A stretch of 37,758 nt of DNA from Collinsella sp. (GTDB lineage: Bacteria > Actinomycetota > Coriobacteriia > Coriobacteriales > Coriobacteriaceae), in assembly GCA_018380195.1 (NCBI GenBank), contig JAGZUC010000019.1, forward strand, positions 1 through 37,758, in the 5' to 3' direction. Position 1 is the first letter of the stretch. Each line of letters starts with the position of its first letter. Shown piece after piece: positions 1-6,897 of the stretch. Both the position numbers and the translations under genes were made by a program. The notes beneath the pieces were generated by a model that was given only the letters and a program-made list of their open reading frames with translations, ran no database searches and was not told the DNA's origin.

Positions 1-54
1 CGGCAACGGGGGCTTTTCTTTTACGTAAACACCGCATGGATTCGAACCTCGGTC
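1..54. repeat. First copy of a 54-bp direct repeat: tRNA terminator half plus antisense tRNA T-arm
   Basis: This stretch recurs at 192-245 with a single mismatch (position 5), a period of 191 bp. It begins inside the 3' half of a rho-independent terminator (a G-rich arm followed by CTTTTCTTTT). It then carries GGATTCGAACC, the reverse complement of a tRNA T-arm. The parent tRNA should lie just left of the window, because the second copy is preceded by a tRNA 3' end with CCA. Seen directly: the repeat and the antisense T-arm. Inferred: the upstream tRNA. Confidence 0.75.
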
Positions 55-153
55 GAGGCGCGGGCGTAAAGAAAACGCGGAGCGTTTTTAGCCCGCGGGT
101 GAGTCCGCCGGCAGGCGGGCGAAGCCGGTGCGGATCCGCGCAGCGGATGCGCG
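55..153. repeat. ~100-bp structured core of a tRNA-associated repeat, copy 1
   Basis: This GC-rich block lies between two copies of a tRNA 3'-end unit. It folds into successive hairpins: CGGGC...GCCCG enclosing AAAACGC/GCGTTTT, then GTCCGCC/GGCGGGC, then ATCCGC-GCA-GCGGAT. The block at 3046-3145, next to tRNA-Ser, has the same order of hairpins, the shared strings GGCGCGGGCGT and GAAGCCGG, and almost the same length. Stem sequences differ but remain paired. No coding potential is convincing. Function is unknown; a small mobile or structured RNA element is the best guess. Confidence 0.6.
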
Positions 154-245
154 GAATCCTATACGCCGCACCAATTGAAATTGAAAGCCTCCGGCGACGG
201 GGGCTTTTCTTTTACGTAAACACCGCATGGATTCGAACCTCGGTC
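154..245. repeat. Duplicated tRNA 3' end, terminator and antisense T-arm (second copy)
   Basis: GAATCCTATACGCCGCACCA at 154-173 looks like the 3' strand of a T-stem, a seven-base acceptor strand, a discriminator base and CCA, with no tRNA body in front of it. It is therefore a tRNA 3' fragment, not a gene. A terminator (185-212) follows, then the second copy of the 54-bp repeat (192-245). The architecture matches 3146-3235 next to tRNA-Ser. Confidence 0.65.
185..212 (+). terminator. Rho-independent terminator
   Basis: AAGCCTCC (185-192) pairs with GGGGGCTT (199-206) around a GGCGAC loop and is followed by CTTTT. It belongs to the duplicated tRNA 3'-end unit. The same terminator's 3' half is at 1-21. 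Confidence 0.75.
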
Positions 246-346
246 AATGGGGACTATTTCTCATCGACTCGTGTAAGATTCCGAGTAGGTGTCGCGACTT
301 ATTCGCGACCACTCCTTCTCTAGACGACCGATCAGGGTGATATTTC

Positions 347-2788
347 GTGGCAGAGCGTCCGACATACAAGCTCAGGTTTCTCGATCCCAAGAAGCGCTTT
401 CCGGCGATGCCCGAGCAGCCTGCGGGACGCTCATATGGCGTGGTCTGGAAACTCTTTGGCGAGGATCAGCATGAATCTTGTTATGTCGTCGAATTCGTTG
501 GCAAAAGTCATGTGTCGCTTTTGGGCTACGTAAGCGTTTCGGGTGAGGTGTACAAGGTGGACCGCTCCGTCAGCGAGGCTCCGCTGCCCAACGATCCCGA
601 CATGGAACTGGTCCTTGACGAGTCGGATTCCAGTATTGGTGAGATTATGGTAAGGGAAGCCAACGGTGCAATGCGCGCGTGTGCGCAAACTGTCGGCTCT
701 CCCGAAGGCCCCATGCGCGAGCAGTCCGACTACGAGACATGGAATTCAACCCGCTCCCTTCCTTACGGCGAGTTCATGGCATCGATGTTCCTGCGCTACG
801 TGATATTCGCTGACTCCGAAAATGCCATTGCGAGCACGGCGGACGCCGGCGGACTCGACGAGGGTATGCAAAACGTTGTCGACAAGATCAAGCTCGTAAA
901 GATGCCCGAGCCGGTCGAGGTGTTTTTGGGCTTTAGCACGGCACCGCTCCCCGATGCTATCGAGACGCTGCTTTACCGCGTTGACCATGCTGAGAATCCG
1001 AGCGGTATCGAGCGCTATGCCGCCGCCCTTATGAGTGAAATTGACTTGCCCCGCCTGCGCACCATCGCTGCCAAGTCCGAGATGAGCCTGGCTCGCATTG
1101 ATCGTTCAAAGCTTTTCTATCTCAATTTTGATCGTAGCCTGTTGGACCAGGACGAGATTGACATGCTGCTTGCCATAGAGTGCCGTCTCAACCGCCTCTC
1201 CGGCATCCTTGAGCGCATCGGGGCCGGATTGGTCCCTGCGGCATCCTCGCCGAGCCTTGAGGGCTGCGCGCTCTTTGATGCGTGGCATATCGCCAAGACG
1301 ACCAACGATGTTCCCCGACTGCTCGATACGGCTTCGAGCGATAACCCGTGGGCCAAGCCGGGAACGGTTTCGTGCCAGCCGGGCGGCGAGTGGGACGTGC
1401 GCACCCGTTTTGCGCGAATCGTTGAGGCGCTCAACGTGGTCACGCGGCTCGACTATACCTATCGAGTAAACGTTGCCGAGGGGATTATGCTCGTTCGGTT
1501 TGGGCAGTCTGTCGTTGATGCCATGCCGCAACGTGAATACGACGCTCAAGATGACGCCTGGCGCGAGCTGGACGAGGACACGCGCGCGATCTGGGCCGCG
1601 GAGCACGATGCGCGCGTGGCACTCACGCTTGCGGCAGCGTGCTTTGCCGCGGGCACCTGCATCACGCGCTGCTATGTGCAGATTGCTGTTCCCGACGGTG
1701 AGCAGGGCGAGCGCGTTGTTGCAACGTATTTCTTTGGGCGCGCGGCCTATCTGGCCGATTGCGTGCCTGTCGCCAAAGATCTTGAGAGCATGGACATGGA
1801 CGATATGCCGTGCAAGCGTGTGCTTGAGGCGTATGAGTCAACAGCTCCGGCGACGATTGAGCCTGCGGAGGTTCATGCTCGTCCGCGTGATGACCATCGC
1901 ACGCTGCCGCCGGCGCTGCGCGATCTGCTGCTTGCCGATACGGCTGACGAGTTGGAGGTCATGGAAGAGGACGACGACCCATACGTGGCCCGTGTTGTTG
2001 AATTGCGCGAGCAGGCAAAAGTCGACCGTACAGGTGCTTTTGAAGGCTTTTCCCGTCTTGTCGAGGAGTTGGAGGCTAAGTGCACTGTCGCCGAGCTTTT
2101 GGCGACAGGTCCGGTTCAAACGCAGTTTTGCGATAACCAGCTGGTGCGCATGATGCTACCGGTGTTGGAAGAAGACCGCTCTGTGCGAATCCTTCGTGCG
2201 CCCGATGCGCTGTACTTTGCCCAGCACGAGATCTGCAGCTTTTATGCCGAGCAAGAGGACTTTGAACGAGCGCTGCCCGAGGTGCGCCATCTTTACGATC
2301 TGGCGCGCTCGTCCATGCAATCGCACTTTGCGCTCATCAACGTGCTTGCGCGTCTGGAGCGCTTTGACGAGATTATCGAGGTGGCGCGCCACGGCCTACG
2401 TATTGCCAGCGATCGTTCTGCAATCGGCTACCTGTTCTATCGCTTGGCGTTTGCCTATTGGAATTGCGATCAGCTCGGCCTGGCGCTGGCTTGTTACCGT
2501 CTGGTGCCGCGCGGCGAGGAGTCGGGTACCAACGCGCTGGAGGAAATGCAGGGCCTTATGAACGAGATGGGCGTCAGCGAGCCTCCGACGTTCGAGGAAG
2601 CGGTCGAGACCATCCGCAAGGCTGGACTCGAGCTGCCGCCAGTGTCCGTCGTGACGAATCAGCTTGCAGATGCCGCTGTGCAACTGGTCGACAACGGCTT
2701 CTTTTTCCTGGCACGCGGTTGCATCTTTCAAATGTGGCGCACCATGGGCAACGACGAGCTCGGCTCCCTCAACCGCTCGCTGGGGTAG
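347..2788 (+). CDS. Large hypothetical protein with C-terminal TPR-like helices
   Basis: This 813-residue protein is not recognised. It has no signal peptide or membrane segment, so it should be cytoplasmic. The N-terminal ~560 residues show no motif I can name. They are followed by an acidic linker (EVMEEDDD) and then, at roughly residues 620-740, helical pairs that resemble tetratricopeptide repeats (HEICSFYAEQEDFERALPEV, then a helix pair ending LGLALACYRLVP). The chosen start is GTG at 347, with AGGGTGA about 8 bases upstream. The coding frame is open throughout and its codon use matches its neighbours. It stands alone between tRNA loci. A scaffolding or protein-binding role is possible from the TPR-like region, but no function should be assigned. 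Confidence 0.85.
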   Translation: MAERPTYKLRFLDPKKRFPAMPEQPAGRSYGVVWKLFGEDQHESCYVVEFVGKSHVSLLGYVSVSGEVYKVDRSVSEAPLPNDPDMELVLDESDSSIGEIMVREANGAMRACAQTVGSPEGPMREQSDYETWNSTRSLPYGEFMASMFLRYVIFADSENAIASTADAGGLDEGMQNVVDKIKLVKMPEPVEVFLGFSTAPLPDAIETLLYRVDHAENPSGIERYAAALMSEIDLPRLRTIAAKSEMSLARIDRSKLFYLNFDRSLLDQDEIDMLLAIECRLNRLSGILERIGAGLVPAASSPSLEGCALFDAWHIAKTTNDVPRLLDTASSDNPWAKPGTVSCQPGGEWDVRTRFARIVEALNVVTRLDYTYRVNVAEGIMLVRFGQSVVDAMPQREYDAQDDAWRELDEDTRAIWAAEHDARVALTLAAACFAAGTCITRCYVQIAVPDGEQGERVVATYFFGRAAYLADCVPVAKDLESMDMDDMPCKRVLEAYESTAPATIEPAEVHARPRDDHRTLPPALRDLLLADTADELEVMEEDDDPYVARVVELREQAKVDRTGAFEGFSRLVEELEAKCTVAELLATGPVQTQFCDNQLVRMMLPVLEEDRSVRILRAPDALYFAQHEICSFYAEQEDFERALPEVRHLYDLARSSMQSHFALINVLARLERFDEIIEVARHGLRIASDRSAIGYLFYRLAFAYWNCDQLGLALACYRLVPRGEESGTNALEEMQGLMNEMGVSEPPTFEEAVETIRKAGLELPPVSVVTNQLADAAVQLVDNGFFFLARGCIFQMWRTMGNDELGSLNRSLG

Positions 2789-2839
2789 GGGCGAAGACTG
2801 CAAGGAGGAAAGGCCGCTAGGTAATTAGAAAATTCCCTC

Positions 2840-2868
2840 TTGCTCAACTTCGGCTGTTTGGTTACTAT
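2840..2868 (+). promoter_or_regulatory. Probable promoter of tRNA-Ser
   Basis: TTGCTC (2840-2845) and TACTAT (2863-2868) are separated by 17 bases and lie 14 bases before the tRNA. This is a good fit to a sigma-70-type promoter; it has not been tested. Confidence 0.5.
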
Positions 2869-2882
2869 AGAACGGCTGTTAC

Positions 2883-2973
2883 GGAGAGCTGACCGAGAGG
2901 CCGAAGGTGCTCGCCTGCTAAGCGAGTATGCCCCAAAAGGGCATCTGGGGTTCGAATCCCCAGCTCTCCGCCA
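2883..2973 (+). tRNA. tRNA-Ser(GCU)
   Basis: The acceptor stem GGAGAGC pairs with GCTCTCC, followed by discriminator G and an encoded CCA (2971-2973). The anticodon stem CTCGC/GCGAG encloses loop CTGCTAA, giving anticodon GCU. A long variable arm (TGCCCC AAAA GGGCA) is typical of class II serine tRNAs. The T-arm CTGGGG-TTCGAAT-CCCCAG is complete. Total length is 91 nt including CCA. It reads serine codons AGC and AGU. Its 3' end is duplicated at 3146-3163. Confidence 0.97.
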
Positions 2974-2987
2974 GTACGAATTTGAGG

Positions 2988-3013
2988 AAGGGTTCCATTT
3001 GGGGCCCTTTTTT
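2988..3013 (+). terminator. Terminator of tRNA-Ser
   Basis: AAGGGTTCC (2988-2996) pairs with GGGGCCCTT (3001-3009) around ATTT, followed by a T run. A near copy lies at 3178-3204, exactly 190 bp downstream. Confidence 0.85.
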
Positions 3014-3045
3014 GTGCGGAGAAAGGAGGCTGGGGATTCGAACCC

Positions 3046-3145
3046 GAGAGGGCGCGGGCGTTAAGCAAACGCGAAAGCGTTTGTAGCCCGTGGGCGAAAA
3101 GCCGCCAGGCTTTGAAGCCGGAGGGCATGCGTAGCATGCCCGGAC
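3046..3145. repeat. ~100-bp structured core of the tRNA-associated repeat, copy 2
   Basis: The block begins after an inverted copy of the tRNA-Ser T-arm (GCTGGGGATTCGAACCC, 3029-3045) and ends at a direct copy of the tRNA 3' end. Hairpins in order are CAAACGC-GAAA-GCGTTTG inside CGGGC/GCCCG, AAGCC-GCCA-GGCTT, and GGGCATGC-GTA-GCATGCCC. The outer flanks (GCTGGGGAT at 3029 and ATCCCCAGC at 3146) also pair. It is the partner of 55-153: same size and hairpin order, with stems that differ but stay complementary. Confidence 0.65.
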
Positions 3146-3235
3146 ATCCCCAGCTCTCCGCCAGTATGATTTGAAAGAAGGGTCCCATTTGGGGCCCTTT
3201 TTTTAGCTGAACCACGTTAGCTGGGGATTCGAACC
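3146..3235. repeat. Duplicated tRNA-Ser 3' end, terminator and antisense T-arm
   Basis: ATCCCCAGCTCTCCGCCA repeats the last 18 bases of tRNA-Ser at an offset of 190 bp. It is followed by a near copy of the terminator (3178-3204) and by AGCTGGGGATTCGAACCC, an inverted T-arm copy. The copies differ at several bases, so the duplication is not recent. The 5' part of the tRNA is absent, so this is not a tRNA gene. Confidence 0.75.
3178..3204 (+). terminator. Duplicate terminator
   Basis: AAGGGTCCC pairs with GGGGCCCTT around ATTT, followed by seven T. It is part of the duplicated tRNA 3' unit. Confidence 0.7.
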
Positions 3236-3238
3236 CTC

Positions 3239-3270
3239 AAAAATGAGGCGCCCCGTTGGACGCCTCATTT
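3239..3270 (-). terminator. Terminator of the D,D-carboxypeptidase gene
   Basis: AAATGAGGCG and CGCCTCATTT (3241-3250 and 3261-3270) form a 10-bp stem. Read on the minus strand it is followed by a short T run, 26 bases after the stop codon of the gene at 3296. Confidence 0.75.
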
Positions 3271-3295
3271 GGTTCGATGTGATATCGCTCCGGCC

Positions 3296-4636
3296 CTACA
3301 CCTCGGGTGCCTTGGCTACGGTCTCGCTCTCTGCCGCAAGTGGGCGGTTGTCGATGCGGCGGCCCAGGCGGTCGAGCTTCACGAGCAGCCACTCGATGGG
3401 ATTGGGCCCTGCGCCTTCCTCGTCGGCAACCAGGTCCATGACGGCGACCTTGGTGCCGTCCTGCTTGAGCGTAACGCTGCCCACCTTGTCGCCCACATGC
3501 ACCGTGCCCGAAAGATCGTCGTAGCTAACCTTTTCGGTCACCTCGCCGGCAAGGGAAAACACGGTCGCTTGCGCCGTGGGGTCGGCGAGCGTGGCGTCAA
3601 TCGTCTTGTCCGTCCAATCTGTCTGGCTAATGCGTGCCATGAGCGGGTTGCCGTTGGCGGTCTTTTCCTGCGTGTTGGCGATTGCGACCGTCACCTTGTG
3701 ACCGTAGTGCCAATTGGCAAGGGTGGCGGTATCGGTAAAGCGCTGGTCGGTGGTGGTGGAGTTCAAAACGACGGTGTAGATCTCGTCGCCGTCACGGTTG
3801 TAGGCGCTCGTAAAGCAATAGCCCGCGTCGTCGGTGGTGCCGGTCTTGCCGCCGATGTTGCCATCTTGGCCCAGCAAATAGTTATGCGTGTCCATGGAAT
3901 GCGAATGGTCGGTGCCGTCGGCGCCCGTGACCTCGATCCAGGAATCCTCGCTCGCTACGACCTCACGGATCGTGTCGTTTTTCATGGCCTCCTGCATCAT
4001 CAGCGCTACGTCGTGTGCGGTCGAGTGCATATCGCCAGCCCACTCATCAAAGTCCAGACCATGCGGGTTTTCAAAAAGCGTACCGGTGCAGCCGAGCTTC
4101 TTAGCGCGCTCGTTCATGGCCTTCACAAATGTGGCCTCGGCGTCTTTGGTCTTAGGGTCGATCTTCTTGCCCACATATTCGGCGAGTACGATGGCGGCGT
4201 CGTTGCCCGAGGGAATCATCAGGCCGCGCAGTGCCTGCTCCACGGTAAGCTCGTCGCCTTCGAGCAAGCCGGCGGTCGAATTACCCACGGTGGCTGCGGC
4301 GTTGCTCACCGTGACCTTCTCGTCCATCTTGCAATTCTCGACGGTTAGGATTGCGGTCATGACCTTGGTGATCGAGGCAATCTTGACCTGCTCATCGGCG
4401 CCGCGGGCATAGTAGACGGTGCCGTCTTTGCCCATGACGAGGGCATTGGTCGCATCGATATCGGGCAGGTTTTCGGCCGTGATGCCGCGCGCATCAGCGG
4501 TTTTGCCGCAAACATTGTCGGTCGTGAGCACTTGGGCGCCGGCGACGGTGGGCACGCCAGCGGCAAGGGCGATAGCGCAGACAAAGCCGGCGGCAAGCTG
4601 GGCTGAGCGCTTTGCAAAAGAGGTGAGGGACTTCAC
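3296..4636 (-). CDS. dacA: D-alanyl-D-alanine carboxypeptidase (PBP5/S11 family)
   Basis: This secreted penicillin-binding protein trims the terminal D-Ala from peptidoglycan pentapeptides. With the GTG start at 4636 it has 446 residues and a clean N-terminal signal peptide (KR, hydrophobic core, cut near VAGA-Q at about residue 34). The three S11 motifs are present: SITK (S88 and K91, nucleophile and base), SGN, and KTG within GGKTGTTDDAG. The C-terminal domain ends in an amphipathic helix (EWLLVKLDRLGRRI), as expected for membrane association. A longer frame runs to TTG at 4747, but its extra residues would spoil the signal peptide, and TATACT just before the GTG suggests a -10 box there. 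It is divergent from a VanR/VanS-like system, which may regulate it. Family assignment is firm; the start is less certain. Confidence 0.93.
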   Translation of the reverse strand: MKSLTSFAKRSAQLAAGFVCAIALAAGVPTVAGAQVLTTDNVCGKTADARGITAENLPDIDATNALVMGKDGTVYYARGADEQVKIASITKVMTAILTVENCKMDEKVTVSNAAATVGNSTAGLLEGDELTVEQALRGLMIPSGNDAAIVLAEYVGKKIDPKTKDAEATFVKAMNERAKKLGCTGTLFENPHGLDFDEWAGDMHSTAHDVALMMQEAMKNDTIREVVASEDSWIEVTGADGTDHSHSMDTHNYLLGQDGNIGGKTGTTDDAGYCFTSAYNRDGDEIYTVVLNSTTTDQRFTDTATLANWHYGHKVTVAIANTQEKTANGNPLMARISQTDWTDKTIDATLADPTAQATVFSLAGEVTEKVSYDDLSGTVHVGDKVGSVTLKQDGTKVAVMDLVADEEGAGPNPIEWLLVKLDRLGRRIDNRPLAAESETVAKAPEV

Positions 4637-4833
4637 AGGTTTCGCTTTCGACGGGATGGTCTCTTCTGGAACAAGAGTATATCGTTTGCCGGTGTCGGCG
4701 ATCATCGCGTGCGTGCGTGGCCCACATCCGCGCCCGAACGGGCACAAGGGTGCTTAAGGCCGACTTAATCACCCACGCTTGTTGTGTGTGGCGGGCGCCC
4801 CCTCGGGCATAATGGGGCGCGAGAGGAGCACGC

Positions 4834-5529
4834 ATGAACGAGCGCATACTGGTAGTTGATGACGAGAAGGCTATTGCCGACCTAGTGGGCATCTACCTTA
4901 CAAAAGAAGGCTTTGACGTCCAGATTGCCTATAGCGGGGCCGATGCCGCCAAGGCAATCTTGGAGCAGGAGTTCGATCTGGCGCTGCTGGACGTCATGCT
5001 GCCCGATATCGATGGGTTTGAGCTGCTGCGTACGATCCGTTCCAGCCATACCTATCCCGTGATCATGCTGACGGCGCGCGATGCCCAGCAAGACAAGATC
5101 GGGGGCCTTTCGCTTGGCGCGGACGATTACGTGGTTAAGCCGTTCCGTCCGCTGGAGCTCATCGCGCGCGTGCACGCTCAGCTTCGCCGCTACACCAGCT
5201 ACGGTAGCCGTGCACAGGTGGCTGAGTCGCCGACCATTCAGCTCGACGGCTTGGAGATCAACCGCGATGCTCGTTCCGTGACAGTGGACGGTTCGCCGGT
5301 TCGCCTCACGCCCACCGAGTATTCAATCTTGCTGTATCTGGTCGAGCATCGCGGCAGCGTGGTGGCCGTGGAGGACCTGTTTCGCGCGGTGTGGAACGAG
5401 GACTTTATGCCCGGCTCCAACAATACGGTGATGGTGCACATTCGCCACTTGCGCGAAAAGATCGGCGACGACGCACAAAAGCCACGCTTTATCAAAAACG
5501 TCTGGGGCGTCGGCTACATCATCGAATAA
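4834..5529 (+). CDS. VanR-like OmpR-family response regulator
   Basis: This 231-residue regulator has an N-terminal receiver domain (DD near residue 9, phosphoacceptor D53 in LLDVMLPD, K in DDYVVKPFRP) and a C-terminal winged helix. The end SNNTVMVHIRHLREKIGDD...WGVGYIIE closely matches what I remember of VanR proteins from enterococcal glycopeptide-resistance clusters. The ribosome site GAGAGGAG lies just before the ATG, and CATAAT (4808-4813) is a likely -10. The gene is followed after 26 bases by its histidine kinase and is divergent from a D,D-carboxypeptidase. No vanH, vanA/B or vanX gene is present here, so resistance should not be inferred. Confidence 0.92.
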   Translation: MNERILVVDDEKAIADLVGIYLTKEGFDVQIAYSGADAAKAILEQEFDLALLDVMLPDIDGFELLRTIRSSHTYPVIMLTARDAQQDKIGGLSLGADDYVVKPFRPLELIARVHAQLRRYTSYGSRAQVAESPTIQLDGLEINRDARSVTVDGSPVRLTPTEYSILLYLVEHRGSVVAVEDLFRAVWNEDFMPGSNNTVMVHIRHLREKIGDDAQKPRFIKNVWGVGYIIE

Positions 5530-5555
5530 CGCCTTTCGCTTGTGAGGATTTTGAT

Positions 5556-6794
5556 ATGACAAAAGACGATAGGCAAGCGTTCGAGGTGCCCGATCGGCTC
5601 TTTGAATACGTGAGGTCGGTCGTCGACAACCGCGCGCTTGCAACGGTGCTGCTCTTTTTGCTGAGCCTGCTGCTGATTGGCATCGACAACATCGTCGGAA
5701 TCTTGGCGGTGCTGCTCATTGGCTTTTTGCTGATCGATCGATTTGAGATCGTGCGCCGCTGCATGGTGATTGGCGGCGCCGCGTGGGCCATGACGTTGGC
5801 GATTGGCGCCATGGCGCTCGGCGGCATCGAAGGGCCGGTGCTGTTCGATGCCGGCTTTGTATTCAACATGCTTGGCTTTGTGCTGGCGCTTGCCGCGTGC
5901 GTGCTGTTCTTGTGCGGTCGCGCCCTGTACTACCAGGGCTACGAACAGGGCGAGCAGCATGCCGACCGCGTGCTCGCGGCTCGCATCCAGGACCGCCTGA
6001 TCGATCACCCCGACACCTGGGACAACATCGACGGCGACTTCTTGGAGGTCGAGGGCGCCCTTAACCGCGTGCGTGACCGTGAGCGCAAGGTGCAGCAAGC
6101 TCTGCGTGACGAGTCGCATCGCAAGGACGATCTGGTCACGTACTTGGCACATGACCTACGCACCCCGCTTGCCAGTGTGGTGGGCTATCTTTCGCTGCTG
6201 CAAGAGGCTCCTGAGCTGCCGGTTGAGCAACGTGCGCACTTTACGGGCGTGGCTCTCGACAAGGCGCACCGGCTCGATGCACTCATCGAAGAGTTCTTCG
6301 ATATCACACGCTTTGACTTCCACGATATCGTGCTCACGCGCGGCTATGTTGATCTGGGGTTGCTGCTGGCTCAGGTGGCTGACGAGTTCTATCCCATCCT
6401 CAACGAGCAGCATAAGGAAGCCCAAGTTGATATCCACGAGGACCTGACGGTGCTCGTGGATGGCGACAAGATGGCTCGCGTGTTCAACAACATCATGAAA
6501 AACGCTATTGCCTATAGCTATGAGGGCTCGACCATCACGATCGAGGCCAGACGCCGGGACGGCGGTGGCGTGCGCGTTCGCTTTATCAATCAGGGCGATC
6601 CTATCCCTGCGGCTAAGCTCAAGGTGATCTTTGAGAAGTTCTATCGCCTGGATGCGGCGCGTGCGACCAATCGCGGTGGTGCCGGTCTGGGCCTTGCTAT
6701 TGCCAAGGAGATCATCGCGGCACACGGCGGTACCGTTGCATGTGAATCGACGCCCGAACACACGATATTCACCATCGAGCTGCCCGCCGCATAG
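5556..6794 (+). CDS. VanS-like sensor histidine kinase
   Basis: This 412-residue membrane kinase is the partner of the preceding regulator. Four hydrophobic segments fill residues ~30-130, with little extracellular loop, so it may sense within the membrane. The HisKA motif YLAHDLRTPLASVVGYLSLL (phosphoacceptor His near residue 198) is followed by the catalytic domain with N-box NNIMKNAIAYS and G-box GGAGLGLAIAKEI. The stretch from the H-box to EKFYRLDAAR resembles VanS proteins more than generic PhoR-type kinases, by recall. The frame is open further upstream, but ATG 5556 has GAGGA at the right distance and avoids overlap with the regulator. Confidence 0.9.
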   Translation: MTKDDRQAFEVPDRLFEYVRSVVDNRALATVLLFLLSLLLIGIDNIVGILAVLLIGFLLIDRFEIVRRCMVIGGAAWAMTLAIGAMALGGIEGPVLFDAGFVFNMLGFVLALAACVLFLCGRALYYQGYEQGEQHADRVLAARIQDRLIDHPDTWDNIDGDFLEVEGALNRVRDRERKVQQALRDESHRKDDLVTYLAHDLRTPLASVVGYLSLLQEAPELPVEQRAHFTGVALDKAHRLDALIEEFFDITRFDFHDIVLTRGYVDLGLLLAQVADEFYPILNEQHKEAQVDIHEDLTVLVDGDKMARVFNNIMKNAIAYSYEGSTITIEARRRDGGGVRVRFINQGDPIPAAKLKVIFEKFYRLDAARATNRGGAGLGLAIAKEIIAAHGGTVACESTPEHTIFTIELPAA

Positions 6795-6856
6795 CCAGCG
6801 TGCCCTTACAAACACTTGACAATGCGCTCACGTGCATATGAGCCGCGATTTCTACT

Positions 6857-6882
6857 ATCGATACTGCTGAATTGATATCGAT
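6857..6882 (+). promoter_or_regulatory. Inverted repeat before pstB
   Basis: ATCGATA (6857-6863) and TATCGAT (6876-6882) form a perfect 7-bp inverted repeat with a 12-base spacer, ending two bases before the pstB ribosome site GGAGGT. TTGACA at 6816-6821 may be a -35 box. The repeat could be an operator or a hairpin affecting translation. It does not look like a canonical Pho box. Confidence 0.35.
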
Positions 6883-6897
6883 GTGGAGGTATGCGGT

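Noticed and set aside
154..173. tRNA gene before 173
   Set aside because: Only the 3' strand of a tRNA with CCA is present; the body is replaced by the structured core, so it is a fragment.
2956..3235. CRISPR array from the repeated units near tRNA-Ser
   Set aside because: Only two units, ~90 bp long and derived from tRNA and terminator sequence; no short regular spacers and no cas genes.
3269..4348. 359-codon open frame on the plus strand
   Set aside because: It is antisense to the D,D-carboxypeptidase with SxxK, SGN and KTG motifs.
4834..6794. Vancomycin resistance cluster
   Set aside because: Only regulator-like genes are present; no vanH, van ligase or vanX homologues, and the carboxypeptidase is a penicillin-binding S11 enzyme, not VanY or VanX.
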